Shown here: positions 8,156 to 16,622 of the stretch, piece after piece
Layout of the letters: each line of letters opens with the position of its first letter
Numbering within the stretch: the stretch's first letter is position 1
NCBI GenBank assembly: GCA_020634245.1
Contig: JACKCC010000029.1
Span: 1-51,003, forward strand
Direction: 5' to 3'
Source of the DNA: Ardenticatenaceae bacterium
GTDB lineage: Bacteria > Chloroflexota > Anaerolineae > Promineifilales > Promineifilaceae
DNA length: 51,003 nt
Notes under the pieces: model-generated
The model's input: only the letters and a program-made list of their open reading frames with translations
What the model was told of the DNA's origin: nothing
Database searches by the model: none
Position numbers and translations under genes: made by a program

Positions 8156-10426
8156 TTAGCCCAATTGCCGCTTTAGTTGAGACAATAATTGATGGTAACT
8201 ATCAGCATTTTGCGGATTGAGCTTGAGAATTTTTTCGATCGTGTTGACCGCGTTTTGAGTATGTCCTGCCTCTAGCTGCGATTCTCCCAGCTTGTCTAGC
8301 AGGGTAATGGCATCACCAATTCGTTTCTGTTGAATATACAGCCGCGACAACCGATCTACCAGATTACTGTCTGTGGGCCGCTGCTCAACCATATCTTCCA
8401 AAATACCGATCACTTTAGTCCCACGTCCGCTGCGTACCAAGTGAATCAAATATTTGTCCAACGCCTGGATTGCTTCCAGGTTTTGCCCGACACGGTAATA
8501 CAGGTCAACCAGCGTGATGGCTGTGCGTTCATCTTCGGGGTCTATTTCACGCAGTTCTTTGTAAGTGGACAAGGCCCGCTTCCAATCGAAGCGCTGCATG
8601 TCGATGTCGGCCATGAGTCGCAATATTCGGGGACGCCAATTATCGGTTGCACGAGAGGTAAATTTTAACGCTTCCTGGTACGTTTCGCGGGCTTTGTCAA
8701 CCTGGGCCAGTTGGTAATAAGCGTCACCCATGGCCATATAATGTTCCATAGATCGATCAATTTGCCCGTGTCGTTTGAGTAAATCGATGAGTTTGGAGCG
8801 AACATTCAAGTCCAATGGCGTTAGTTCCACAACTCGTTCGTAGGCGCTCAGCGCGCTGGTCACGTCGCCGCGTACTTGAAAAGTGTTGGCAACGGTGACG
8901 AATTTTTGGGCGGCCACTTCACGCCGCCCCTGGCGGGCGAGGACTTCGCCCAGTTGGATGTGGGCAGGCAAGTAATCGTGGGAGAGTTGAATGGCGCGAT
9001 AGATTTCTTCAACGGCCGTGTTGTACATCCCACGCTTGGTATATTCTTGACTCAAATAGAGCGATTCCAGCACTTGTTGCGAGCCGGCGGTCAGGACGTC
9101 GCCCAAAATCATCATGCCGGCGTCAGAAATCGAGTCCAACCGCTGCCGGGCTTGCTGTACTTTGTCTTCCCACCCTTTGTGGCTGAGAAATTCAACCAGC
9201 GCATTGGCAAAAGCCGTGGCCTGGTCGTGTTCGCCCTGGGTAGCCAGGCTGTCGGCCAGATTCTCGTATAGTTCGATGAGCCGGTCGGCCTGGCTGTGCT
9301 GCACAGTTTTCAGGTCAACAATTTTGAGGACGCTGATGAAATGTTCAATGGCTTTTTCGATCCGGCCCCGGCCGCGGTAACATTCGCCCAGGGCAAAATG
9401 ACTGGCCAATTTGTATTCGCGCTGGGTGACGGAATGCTCAAATTCCCGAATCGCATCTTCAAAGCGCAGCTTGTCCTGATACAGCAGGCCCAGATTAAAG
9501 TGGGCGGCCATGCTGTCTTCCCCGGTGGCAATTGCTTTTTCGTAACAGCTGATGGCCTCATTCACCATTGCCCGCCGCTGGTAATCCAGCGCCTGGCTGA
9601 TGAGATGGTCGCGCTGCATTTTGCCGATGTCGGTATCTTCTTCAGCCGCATCATCGAACAGGCCGCCGGCCAGTTCTTCCATGGCTAACCGGCGGGCGTC
9701 TTGGACGGGAGCGGCCGTTTCCGCATCTTGTTTACTGGGGTCCCAATCATCTGCACTAGAGATGGCCATCTGACGCAGCATACCGGTGACGCCGGTTTGT
9801 TTAGAAAGCGGAATTTCGCCTTTTTTGAAGATGCGTTTTCCCTGCTTAACCAACTCAATGGCCGTCAGAATATCGGGATTGCGCGGGTCAAGCTGCAAAG
9901 CCAGCTTGCAGGTCTCTAGCGCCTGGTCGTTTTCCCCCTGATTTTGAAAGATGTTGGCGATGGCCAGATATTCCTGGATGGCGTTCCGTACAGCTCCTTG
10001 CCGTTGGTAAATAGAGGCTAATCGTTGGTGGGCGCGCAGCAGATTGGGTTCCAGCCGGACGGCGCGATGCCAGTTGTCCATCGCTTCTTCTAACTGGCGG
10101 CGGCTCAGAGCCATTTCGCCCAGGGCCATGAAAGTTTTACCGGCTTCGTGTTCCTGTCCTAACTGCTCTTGCATTTCGGCAACTTTGCGCAGGTAGATGA
10201 CGTTACCACGGGAATGGCGGGCAGCCAGTTTGTAGCTTTCCAGGGCTTTGTGGAGCTTGTCCAGTCCCATGTAGGCGTCACCCAGCCCGGCGTAAGGGGC
10301 CGGTTCATCTTTGGTGATGGAAACGGCCGTTTCAAACGCCTCAATCGCCTCTGCCCACCGTTGATCCCAGAGGTAGGAATGACCTTTGTTCAGTGATTCG
10401 TTAAATAAGGCCTGGTCCTTAGCCAC
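8156..10426 (-). CDS. Large tetratricopeptide-repeat protein
   Basis: 756 aa from a GTG at 10426 with GGAGGTC 4 nt upstream. TPR motifs run through most of the chain. Clear units lie near residues 15-200 (AIEAFETAVSI, ALESYKLAARH, AMDNWHRAVRLEPN, ALETCKLALQLDP). A linker (about 205-270) follows, then more units near 275-400, 465-640 and 650-750 (AISCYEKAIATGED, AIREFEHSV, ALSAYERVVELTPLD, ALSTYKELREIDPED, AVNTIEKILKLNPQN). There is no signal peptide, membrane helix or catalytic domain, so it is probably a cytosolic scaffold. Its partner is unknown. It is followed by a terminator-like hairpin and preceded by argF on the same strand (51 bp away). Confidence 0.92.
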   Translation of the reverse strand: MAKDQALFNESLNKGHSYLWDQRWAEAIEAFETAVSITKDEPAPYAGLGDAYMGLDKLHKALESYKLAARHSRGNVIYLRKVAEMQEQLGQEHEAGKTFMALGEMALSRRQLEEAMDNWHRAVRLEPNLLRAHQRLASIYQRQGAVRNAIQEYLAIANIFQNQGENDQALETCKLALQLDPRNPDILTAIELVKQGKRIFKKGEIPLSKQTGVTGMLRQMAISSADDWDPSKQDAETAAPVQDARRLAMEELAGGLFDDAAEEDTDIGKMQRDHLISQALDYQRRAMVNEAISCYEKAIATGEDSMAAHFNLGLLYQDKLRFEDAIREFEHSVTQREYKLASHFALGECYRGRGRIEKAIEHFISVLKIVDLKTVQHSQADRLIELYENLADSLATQGEHDQATAFANALVEFLSHKGWEDKVQQARQRLDSISDAGMMILGDVLTAGSQQVLESLYLSQEYTKRGMYNTAVEEIYRAIQLSHDYLPAHIQLGEVLARQGRREVAAQKFVTVANTFQVRGDVTSALSAYERVVELTPLDLNVRSKLIDLLKRHGQIDRSMEHYMAMGDAYYQLAQVDKARETYQEALKFTSRATDNWRPRILRLMADIDMQRFDWKRALSTYKELREIDPEDERTAITLVDLYYRVGQNLEAIQALDKYLIHLVRSGRGTKVIGILEDMVEQRPTDSNLVDRLSRLYIQQKRIGDAITLLDKLGESQLEAGHTQNAVNTIEKILKLNPQNADSYHQLLSQLKRQLG

Positions 10427-10477
10427 AAAAGACCTCCCCGCAAAACATGACGGAACTTCGTTTTACGTTTTGAGTGA

Positions 10478-11395
10478 TTAATTCGCCAACAACTCTACCA
10501 AAATTGCTTTTTGCGCGTGCATCCGGTTTTCGGCCTGCGGGAACAGCACCGAATTGGGACCATCGGCCACTTCATCGGTAATTTCTTCACCGCGATGGGC
10601 CGGCAGACAGTGCATAACGATGCAGTCAGGTTTCGCCTTGCTCACCAACTGCTGATTGACCTGATAAGGCGGGAATACCTGAAGGCGGGTTTCCTTTTCT
10701 GCTTCCTGCCCCATACTCGTCCACACATCTGTGTAGATGATGTCCGCGTCCACGACAGCCTTTGCCGGGTTTTCAAATAATTCGATTTGAGCGCCGGCTG
10801 TGCTAAAGGTTTTGGCCAGTTCAATAGTTTCTTCGTCCAGGCCATAGCCAGGCGGCGTAGCAATTGTAAAGTGCGTTCCCAATTTCATGGCGGCAAACAG
10901 CAGCGAACGGGCCACGTTGTTGGCGTCGCCCACGTAGGTCATTTTTAACCCCTCCGGGCTGCCTTTGTGTTCCAGCACCGTGAAAAAATCGGCCAGGGCC
11001 TGGGCCGGATGGTTGTAATCAGAAAGCCCATTGATGATGGGGACGGAGCTGTATTTGGCCAGATCGAGAATGTGCTGGTGTTCAAAAACGCGGGCCATGA
11101 CCGCATCGACGTAACCGGACAGCACACGAGCTACGTCAGCGACGCTTTCGCGCCCGCCCATCTTGACTTCGTTGGGAGAAAGATAAAAGGCGTAGCCGCC
11201 CAGGTGGACCATGCCCATTTCGAAGGATACGCGAGTGCGCAAAGATGGCTTTTGGAAGACCAGAGCCAGGCTTTTGCCTTGCAGGATGGGTTTGTTGCCG
11301 CCATTGCGCCATTCGGCCTTTAACCGGGTGGCCAGGTCCAATAAATTATGTAGTTCATCAGGAGTAAGATCGGCTATACTTAGGAAATGTTTCAA
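10478..11395 (-). CDS. argF: Ornithine carbamoyltransferase
   Basis: 305 aa, starting at a TTG (11395). It makes citrulline from ornithine and carbamoyl phosphate in arginine synthesis. The carbamoyl-phosphate loop reads KPSLRTRVSFE, so Leu replaces the common Thr of STRTR, a variant known in the family. Also seen are the NHPAQALADFFT signature (about residue 130), the ornithine-side motif TDVWTSMGQE (about 220), and HCLPAHRGEEI (about 262) with the catalytic Cys. No other arg genes are adjacent. An extended -10 element lies about 50 nt upstream at 11446-11454. Confidence 0.96.
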   Translation of the reverse strand: MKHFLSIADLTPDELHNLLDLATRLKAEWRNGGNKPILQGKSLALVFQKPSLRTRVSFEMGMVHLGGYAFYLSPNEVKMGGRESVADVARVLSGYVDAVMARVFEHQHILDLAKYSSVPIINGLSDYNHPAQALADFFTVLEHKGSPEGLKMTYVGDANNVARSLLFAAMKLGTHFTIATPPGYGLDEETIELAKTFSTAGAQIELFENPAKAVVDADIIYTDVWTSMGQEAEKETRLQVFPPYQVNQQLVSKAKPDCIVMHCLPAHRGEEITDEVADGPNSVLFPQAENRMHAQKAILVELLAN

Positions 11396-11445
11396 CGTTC
11401 AAAATCTCCAAAAAATGATTGAGGGGTATTTCTAAAATCGATGAA

Positions 11446-11454
11446 AGTATACCA
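11446..11454 (-). promoter_or_regulatory. Extended -10 promoter element of argF
   Basis: The minus strand reads TGGTATACT, a TGn extension directly before a good -10 hexamer. It lies 52-60 nt upstream of the argF TTG start. No convincing -35 is present, as expected for extended -10 promoters. Confidence 0.5.
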
Positions 11455-11534
11455 CAGGCAAAAGTGAGAAGAAAGAATTAGGTGAAAGCAGAAAAAGTCT
11501 TTGAGAATGGTAAATGCATTCCTGCTTTCCCTGA

Positions 11535-11587
11535 GTAAACCACAAAATGGCCATCTAATTTACTTTTATAGATGTTTTGTGGTTTAC
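11535..11587. repeat. Long interrupted dyad between argF and the membrane-protein gene
   Basis: GTAAACCACAAAA (11535-11547) pairs perfectly with TTTTGTGGTTTAC (11575-11587). Inside it CATCTA (11552-11557) pairs with TAGATG (11569-11574), leaving a 4-nt bulge on the left arm and an 11-nt loop. The 19 paired positions lie in the divergent spacer. There is no T-tract, so a regulatory dyad or the remains of a small mobile element is more likely than a terminator. Confidence 0.7.
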
Positions 11588-11592
11588 CTAAA

Positions 11593-11627
11593 CATAACTT
11601 GTAGCGCCTGTTTAGTTATGGTAAGAT
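11593..11627 (+). promoter_or_regulatory. Promoter with overlapping operator-like dyad
   Basis: TTGTAG (11599-11604), a 17-nt spacer, then TAAGAT (11622-11627) preceded by TGG, an extended -10. CATAACT (11593-11599) and its exact inverse AGTTATG (11614-11620) flank the spacer, placing an operator-like dyad across the core promoter. It drives the gene at 11692 with a leader of about 60 nt. Confidence 0.55.
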
Positions 11628-11691
11628 AATCAGTGCAGAGGGGATGTCACTATAGTTTCGTCCCGCTGGGGCATTTTAAGGAAGGTGACAG

Positions 11692-12732
11692 ATGGAGATG
11701 ATTAAAAAGCAACCTGGTTTGGCTGTCCTTGTGGCCTTCATTGTAGGGCTGTTTTTAGGATTGGTTTTTTTAGGTTGGTATGTGTTTCCGGTGCAGTGGA
11801 CGGATGCCGGACCGCAGCATATGGCTGAAGCTGATCAGGCACGATACATCCGTACTGTGGCTGATTTATATTCTTTCCAGGGCGATCAGCAGAAAGTGCA
11901 GGAAGCGCTTGGCGGCTGGGGCGGTGACGTGGCGGCTTGTAAATTGGCGGCTACTTCGTCCGATCCGGCCGAGGTGGCTCGGTTGGAGGCGGTGGCCAGT
12001 ATTGTGAGTGGTCAACCGGGCTGTGGGGCGATTATGGGGGGAGATACGGCCGTCACCTCAACCGAAGAAGAAAGTGGTGGCTCATCTTTCGGCACGCTGC
12101 TGCTGTTGGGTTTGCTGCTGCTGTTCCTGTTGGCTGCGATTGTTTTTGTCATCAATCGTCGCAACTCGCTGGCAGCCGGTGATAGCGGTCGTGGGGGATA
12201 TGATATGCCTGATTCGGCCCCGACTGGCGGTGAAGACGGCATGATCACGACCCCGTTGGCTCGTTTCCAGACCACTTATTCGTTTGGTCATGACTCTTTC
12301 GACGATTCCTTTAGCATTGAGAATGCCAATGGTGACTTTTTAGGTGAGTGTGGCGTCGGTATTTCTGAGTCAATTGGCACGGATTCGCCCAAGAATGTCA
12401 CCGCATTGGAAGTCTGGCTGTTTGATAAAAATGATATTCGAACCGTGACCAAAGTGATCATGAGTGACCATGCTTTCTTTGATGAAGCGTTGAAAGCCAA
12501 GCTGGCCCCCAAAGGTGAACCGGTACTGGCCCGCGAAAACGAGACGGTTGTGCTGGAAACGGCATCACTGATCATCAACGCCGAAATCCGCGACATGCAG
12601 TATGGAACCGGTACGCTGCCGCCGCAGAGCTATTTTGAGCAGATTACGATTGAACTGTCAGCCTGGGCCAAAGAGGGTGATTATGCACCTCCCGACATTG
12701 AAGGTCGGGTTGATGAGTTGATGAATTATTAG
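11692..12732 (+). CDS. Two-helix membrane protein of unknown function
   Basis: 346 aa, with an AAGGAAGG ribosome site 5 nt before the ATG. An N-terminal membrane helix (about residues 9-33) is followed by an Ala/Asp-rich extracytoplasmic segment (about 40-135) with two Cys (in VAACKLAA and GQPGCG). A second helix (about 137-158) follows, then a Gly/Asp-rich linker and a cytoplasmic beta-rich domain of about 150 residues. That domain contains YSFGHDSFDDSFSIENANGD, ALEVWLFDKNDIRTVTKVIM and an acidic end. I do not recognise the family; I have a vague memory of similar proteins in filamentous Chloroflexota. It is single-gene, with its own promoter dyad upstream and a strong terminator downstream. 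Confidence 0.85.
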   Translation: MEMIKKQPGLAVLVAFIVGLFLGLVFLGWYVFPVQWTDAGPQHMAEADQARYIRTVADLYSFQGDQQKVQEALGGWGGDVAACKLAATSSDPAEVARLEAVASIVSGQPGCGAIMGGDTAVTSTEEESGGSSFGTLLLLGLLLLFLLAAIVFVINRRNSLAAGDSGRGGYDMPDSAPTGGEDGMITTPLARFQTTYSFGHDSFDDSFSIENANGDFLGECGVGISESIGTDSPKNVTALEVWLFDKNDIRTVTKVIMSDHAFFDEALKAKLAPKGEPVLARENETVVLETASLIINAEIRDMQYGTGTLPPQSYFEQITIELSAWAKEGDYAPPDIEGRVDELMNY

Positions 12733-12862
12733 TCGGGTAGTCTGGTAGTCTGGTAGTCGAATAGTTAGTAGATAAATTAAGAGCTAAAGGTTTCAAAACC
12801 TCTAGCTCTTTTGCTATTTTTGGCCGACTACTCGACTATCCGACTATTTGACTACTCGACTA
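12730..12862. repeat. Inverted pair of five-copy octamer arrays around a terminator
   Basis: TAGTC (last copy TAGTT) recurs exactly every 8 nt at 12730, 12738, 12746, 12754 and 12762. The inverse GACTA recurs exactly every 8 nt at 12826, 12834, 12842, 12850 and 12858. The three nucleotides between copies vary. The first TAG is also the stop codon of the upstream gene. The arrays flank a stem-loop (12779-12821) and lie between converging genes. Confidence 0.85.
12779..12821. terminator. Intrinsic terminator between converging genes
   Basis: AAGAGCTA-a-AGGTTT (12779-12793) pairs with AAACCT-c-TAGCTCTT (12796-12810), followed by TTGCTATTTTT. The stem is about 14 bp with one mismatch and a 2-nt loop, which serves the plus-strand membrane-protein gene. 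On the minus strand it is preceded by an A-rich run and could act for the dgt relic as well. Confidence 0.8.
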
Positions 12863-12867
12863 ACTTT

Positions 12868-14003
12868 TTACGCCGGTTGGTAGGGATCAAACAGCTTTTG
12901 CCATTCTTGCAGGGCGTAGCGGTCGGTCATGCCGGCGATGTAGTCGGTGATGACGCGGTGCAGGGGGGCTTCGTTGAGCAGTTCCTGGGTTTTGGTGGGG
13001 AGCATCTTCGGCTCTTTCAGGTAGGCTTCGAATATTTGCGAGGAACGTTCGGCTTGAGCCTGTATGCGCATGGTTTTCAGTGGCGATGCATACGCGCTGG
13101 AACAGGAATTGTTGCTGGCGAACTCGATGCTGAAGTTTGCGAATAATCGACTAAATTATCAGGATGAGTTTGTGCTTTTTCTGGAGTCGATCTGGTGCGC
13201 AGCCAGGTTAGCGGCGGTGTTGTCGGTGATGTTGCTGACGGTGATTGGGGGCCAGATGAGTTCGCGGATAATTTGCGGCGGATGATGGGGGTGAAGGAAC
13301 GGCCGTTGTGCCAGCCCATCGCTCTTTTCAATTCTTACAAAACCACCGTCCAATTCATCTGGCGAACAACCATCGCAGCCCATCGTCCGATCGGGAAGTG
13401 CTAAGCTGTTTCGTCGGCCAGATTGGCAATTTGAGCTCCAATGAAGCCTCGTTTGTCCGGCGCGTATGTGCGCCAGCATCACTTTGTCGTAATCGGTTTC
13501 CGCTTAGCATCCTTCACGGGTTTCGTAGGTGAGGTCTGTTGTGTCCCCAGCGGGGGAAGGTTCTTCCAACTCCGGTGACCACGCGAAATCTTTGCGTGTT
13601 GTGGTTGAAGCCGCCATGCTCTTTCATCAACCGATTGAGGGCGTGTTCACTGGCGTGGCCAGCCTGAGAATGGCCTAAATCATGGGCCAGGCAGATAGCC
13701 CTGGTTAAATCCCGGTTAACGCCCAGTCGCGGGCAACGGAACGCCTCAATTGGGCCACCCCAGGTGTGGGTGAGCCGGTGCGATAATGGTCGCCTTCGTG
13801 TAAAAAGACAAAGACGGGTTTTGTACTCCAGGCGGCGGAAGGCGGTGGTGTGAATGATGCGGTCGCGGTCACGCTCGAAGGCGGTGCGGCTGGCCGATTC
13901 TTTTTCATCGTAAACCCGCCCCTGTGATTGGGCGCTTTTGAGAGCGTAGGGAGCCAAAACGGCCGTTTCTATTTCTTCTAAACTTCTCGCGTTTGTACAA
14001 CAT
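12868..14003 (-). pseudogene. dgt: dGTP triphosphohydrolase (dGTPase) gene broken by many frameshifts
   Basis: Pieces of one dGTPase lie in order on the minus strand but in different frames. The original start is probably ATG at 14003 (MLYKREK), then a 1-nt shift into LEEIETAVLAPYALKSAQS. Next come RRLEYKT, a shift into VFVFLHEGDHYRT, back to RLTHT, another shift, and LTRAICLAHDLGH with the HD metal site and NRLMKEHGGFNHNTQ. Then follow YETREG, QIIRELI, NTAANLAAHQIDS, EKAQTHPDNLVDYS, and finally the intact C-terminus HRVITDYIAGMTDRYALQEW. I see at least five single-base indels plus in-frame stops, so no functional protein is expected. The total span (about 1.14 kb) matches a full-length enzyme. 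The decayed insertion sequence begins 34 bp beyond the start and may have removed the promoter. Confidence 0.85.
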
Positions 14004-14037
14004 TATTTACTCCCGGAAAGATTGGCGTTTGCAAGTA

Positions 14038-15320
14038 TCAGTAGATCGAAATGAGTAGACAAAATTAACAAAAAGTGCCACGATGAATCCTTCAATCTCT
14101 CACAATGGAGGACTCAAAGTGGCTAAACAGAATAGTAACAACAAGCAACTGACGGCACAAGATGTTTATCAATTGGTTAGTGCCACGTTGCAAGAACATT
14201 TCCAATTGGATATGAAAAACCGGGATTACACCGCCCAAGACATCTGGGACGTATTGGTGGCTGCTTCTGTCGAGCGTATCAGCATTGAAATGGCCAGCCA
14301 ACTTCTGGAAGAAGCGCTGAAGGGATGCCAACAGTACGCACACAGCCAAAGGATGCTGAAAAATATGGGAGAGTTGCCAGATGTAGAAAAGCAACCCAAC
14401 AACCTGTTGACCGCCAAGTTGCTGCTACGCAAGTTGCTCAAAAGCAACCGCCTGCAGCAATTGACCTTAGACTGAAATCTTATTTCCAGGACAGCATGCG
14501 GCGAAGACGACCCCTTGCGTCCGTCGGGGACGCCAAAAAGTGCAGGCACCACCTACTTCTACGCATTCGCCGCACTTTGTATGTGGGTCAAGAAAGAACA
14601 AGCGATATAACCTGGCTATCGTCTTGATGCCAGGGAGAAAAAGGCAAGATGCGGTTTAAACGCCCGTTGGCACACGGAGTCGAGAGCGTGGATTGGTGTA
14701 TCAAACGATTGTATTTGGACAGGGGTTTGACAATAATGGAAATCAATGCCTATTTGAAAACAATCGTTTCCCACAATTTTCCTCTGTCGTTCAGTGGCAA
14801 AACAAGGCGGTTCTGCGGGCTTTGTTGGTGGACGGAAGAGTTAAGGCACGACCACGGCGAACGCCGGAGTACTATTTATGACCAAGAAACGCTGTTGCTG
14901 TATATCGTTTGCAAATACAGTGCCAGGGCAAATACAAAACGCAAAGTGTGTTTTTCATCGCCTGTTATCGTGATCATCGGGCGCCTGGGAACGACAACCA
15001 GCCCAAATCGCTGAAGAATATCGTCGCCGTTTTGGCATCGAAACCAGCTACCGACTGATGAATACAGTGCGAGCGCGCACAACTTGCAAGATAGCAACCT
15101 TCCGTTTCTTCCTGGTGGCGTTGGCATTTCTTTGGCTTAACCTGTGGCAATATGTTAAATGGGCTTATTTGTTTGCGCCTAAGCCCGGTCCACGCACGGT
15201 TTTGCATCACTTACTCCCATTAGCTCGTTGGCGTCTTTGGCTGTGGGAAATGATTAAGCAGCGGTTGGGGTTTTCTTTGGTTATTCATATCCCTTTGGAG
15301 GTTTGATTTCGATCTACTGA
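14038..15320. mobile_element. Decayed insertion sequence with intact 15-bp inverted ends
   Basis: A perfect 15-bp terminal inverted repeat, TCAGTAGATCGAAAT, lies at 14038-14052 and, inverted, at 15306-15320. Element length is 1283 bp. It is flanked by GTA on both sides, a possible 3-bp duplication. The single transposase gene is frameshifted. It lies 34 bp upstream of the dgt relic start and no ACGGCCGT octamer is seen in it. Confidence 0.8.
14119..15306 (+). pseudogene. Frameshifted DDE transposase of the decayed element
   Basis: The reading starts well: a GTG at 14119 preceded by GGAGG gives VAKQNSNNKQLTAQDVYQ and about 119 intact codons with an N-terminal helical domain (YTAQDIWDVLVAASVERIS). 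It then stops at 14475. Later catalytic blocks appear in other frames: AIDLRLKSYF, AGTTYFYAFAALY, KRYNLAIVLM, the second-Asp block KRLYLDRGF, and the Glu block YRRRFGIETSYR near 15030. The C-terminal end (15058-15306) is open again. At least four frame changes are needed to join them. The pattern fits an IS4-superfamily transposase; the exact family is uncertain. Confidence 0.8.
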
Positions 15321-15325
15321 GTATA

Positions 15326-15382
15326 CAAGTCTGCAAGTGGCAGGTACTTGCCAACTTGCAGACTTGCACACTTGCGTACTTA
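15326..15382. repeat. Octamer-register array with inverted copies (ACTTG word)
   Basis: ACTTG (last copy ACTTA) recurs exactly every 8 nt at 15346, 15354, 15362, 15370 and 15378. The inverse CAAGT occurs at 15326 and 15334, with a degenerate CAGGT at 15341. The left part can fold onto the right: 15326-15342 pairs with 15349-15366 over about 17 bp with one unpaired A. It lies just outside the right end of the decayed element and upstream of the LysM gene. Confidence 0.75.
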
Positions 15383-15497
15383 TTATGACAAGTGTAACAT
15401 AAACCTGAGTGTTCAGCTATCGGTAAACGAACGGGTAGTGGTTGGAAATTGGGTCGTAAGCTGGGCATTTGTCTTGTTGCCCAAAAGGGGTGCAATC

Positions 15498-16142
15498 ATG
15501 CAGAGAACACAATATCCTATTGTTATTACGATTGTGATCATGGCGGTGATAACGGCCGTTGGCCTTTTCCTGGCCTGGTCATACATCCTGCGCCGCCCTG
15601 AACTGCCGGAAGGCAGCTACCGGACTGTAGTAGAAGGGGTAGAATTGGTCGTCAATCAGGACCCGGACAAACAAGTGTATCTGATCAATCCGCTGCCCGA
15701 CCAAACCCAATTACAGCCCGACAATCAGTCAACCCAGCCGGAGCCATCCCAGCCTGCGGCCGGTACCGAACAAGCCACGGAAACACCTATTCCGCCACCC
15801 GAACCGACAGCCACGCCAATCCCGGACTCGGTTATTTTTATTGATTATGTGGTTCAACCTAACGAGACGATGTACAGTGTAGCCTTGCGCCTGGATACGT
15901 CGATTGCTTTGATGGCTCAGGAGGGCATTGCTCAGGACAAACTGGTTCCGGGCCAAACGATTAAGCTGCCAGTGGGTAATCCTGCTTATTGTCCGGGTAA
16001 ACGGCCGTATGCCGTGGCCGAAGGAGATACGGCGTACAACATCAGCCGTACTCTGAATGTTCCACTTGATGTTTTGAAAACGCTCAATAACCTGAATGAC
16101 AATTTCGACATCAAGGCCGCCCAGATTCTCTGTATACCGTAA
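15498..16142 (+). CDS. Membrane-anchored protein with two LysM domains
   Basis: 214 aa from the ATG at 15498, with AGGGG about 8 nt upstream. The reading frame extends further upstream but without coding character. One N-terminal membrane helix (about residues 8-30, VITIVIMAVITAVGLFLAW) is followed by an extracytoplasmic Pro/Thr/Glu-rich linker (about 60-110). Two LysM modules follow: YVVQPNETMYSVALRLDT...VPGQTIKLP (about 115-158) and YAVAEGDTAYNISRTLNV...ILCIP (about 168-214). LysM binds N-acetylglucosamine polymers, so it probably contacts the cell wall. It is a single gene ahead of crcB. One of several stalk-plus-LysM/SH3b proteins in this window. Confidence 0.9.
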   Translation: MQRTQYPIVITIVIMAVITAVGLFLAWSYILRRPELPEGSYRTVVEGVELVVNQDPDKQVYLINPLPDQTQLQPDNQSTQPEPSQPAAGTEQATETPIPPPEPTATPIPDSVIFIDYVVQPNETMYSVALRLDTSIALMAQEGIAQDKLVPGQTIKLPVGNPAYCPGKRPYAVAEGDTAYNISRTLNVPLDVLKTLNNLNDNFDIKAAQILCIP

Positions 16143-16229
16143 CAAAAAAACGCATGGAGTGCGTAAGAAAAAGTGAGGGTTGGAATATGATATTGAATCC
16201 TATCCTTGCCAAGTTGAAGAGGTTTTCAT

Positions 16230-16613
16230 TTGAATTGGATTTCGATTGCTGTGGGCGGTGCGGCCGGCGCACTGCTGCGATATTTGGTGTCGGGTTGGGC
16301 GTATGCGCTCCTGGGTGAAGGTTTCCCCTGGGGGACGCTCAGTGTGAATTTGATCGGCTCGTTTTTAATTGGGTTTCTCTGGCGTTTGTTTGATCAGGTG
16401 GCGATTTCGCCCAACACACGTACGCTGATTTTTGTGGGTGGATTGGGGGCGTTTACTACGTTTTCAACTTATGGACTGGAAAGTTTGAATTTGCTGCGCA
16501 GCGGTCAGTATAAATTGGGACTTTTGAATGTATTGGGCAGCAATGTGTTGGGGATTTTATTTGTGTTTCTGGGGTTTGTGGCGGCCAGAGCGGTTTTGGC
16601 CGCCGGGCGATAG
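16230..16613 (+). CDS. crcB: Fluoride channel CrcB/Fluc
   Basis: 127 aa, starting at TTG (16230) with GAAGAGG about 7 nt upstream. Four membrane helices. The family signatures are present: GGAAGALLRYL near the N-terminus, VNLIGSFLIGF (pore Asn) and GGLGAFTTFSTYGLE with the Phe-box and the central Na+ site region. Dimers export fluoride through two antiparallel pores. The length is typical. It is followed 9 bp later by a DUF190 gene, a common partner. No fluoride riboswitch was found in the 87-bp leader. Confidence 0.95.
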   Translation: MNWISIAVGGAAGALLRYLVSGWAYALLGEGFPWGTLSVNLIGSFLIGFLWRLFDQVAISPNTRTLIFVGGLGAFTTFSTYGLESLNLLRSGQYKLGLLNVLGSNVLGILFVFLGFVAARAVLAAGR

Positions 16614-16622
16614 GAGGCGGTG

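Noticed and set aside
12730..12862. Regular repeats considered as a CRISPR array
   Set aside because: Units are 8 nt with 3-nt variable parts, far below CRISPR repeat and spacer sizes, and there are no cas genes.
16143..16229. Fluoride riboswitch before crcB
   Set aside because: None of the conserved fluoride-aptamer pattern is visible; only a 4-bp CGCA/TGCG stem.
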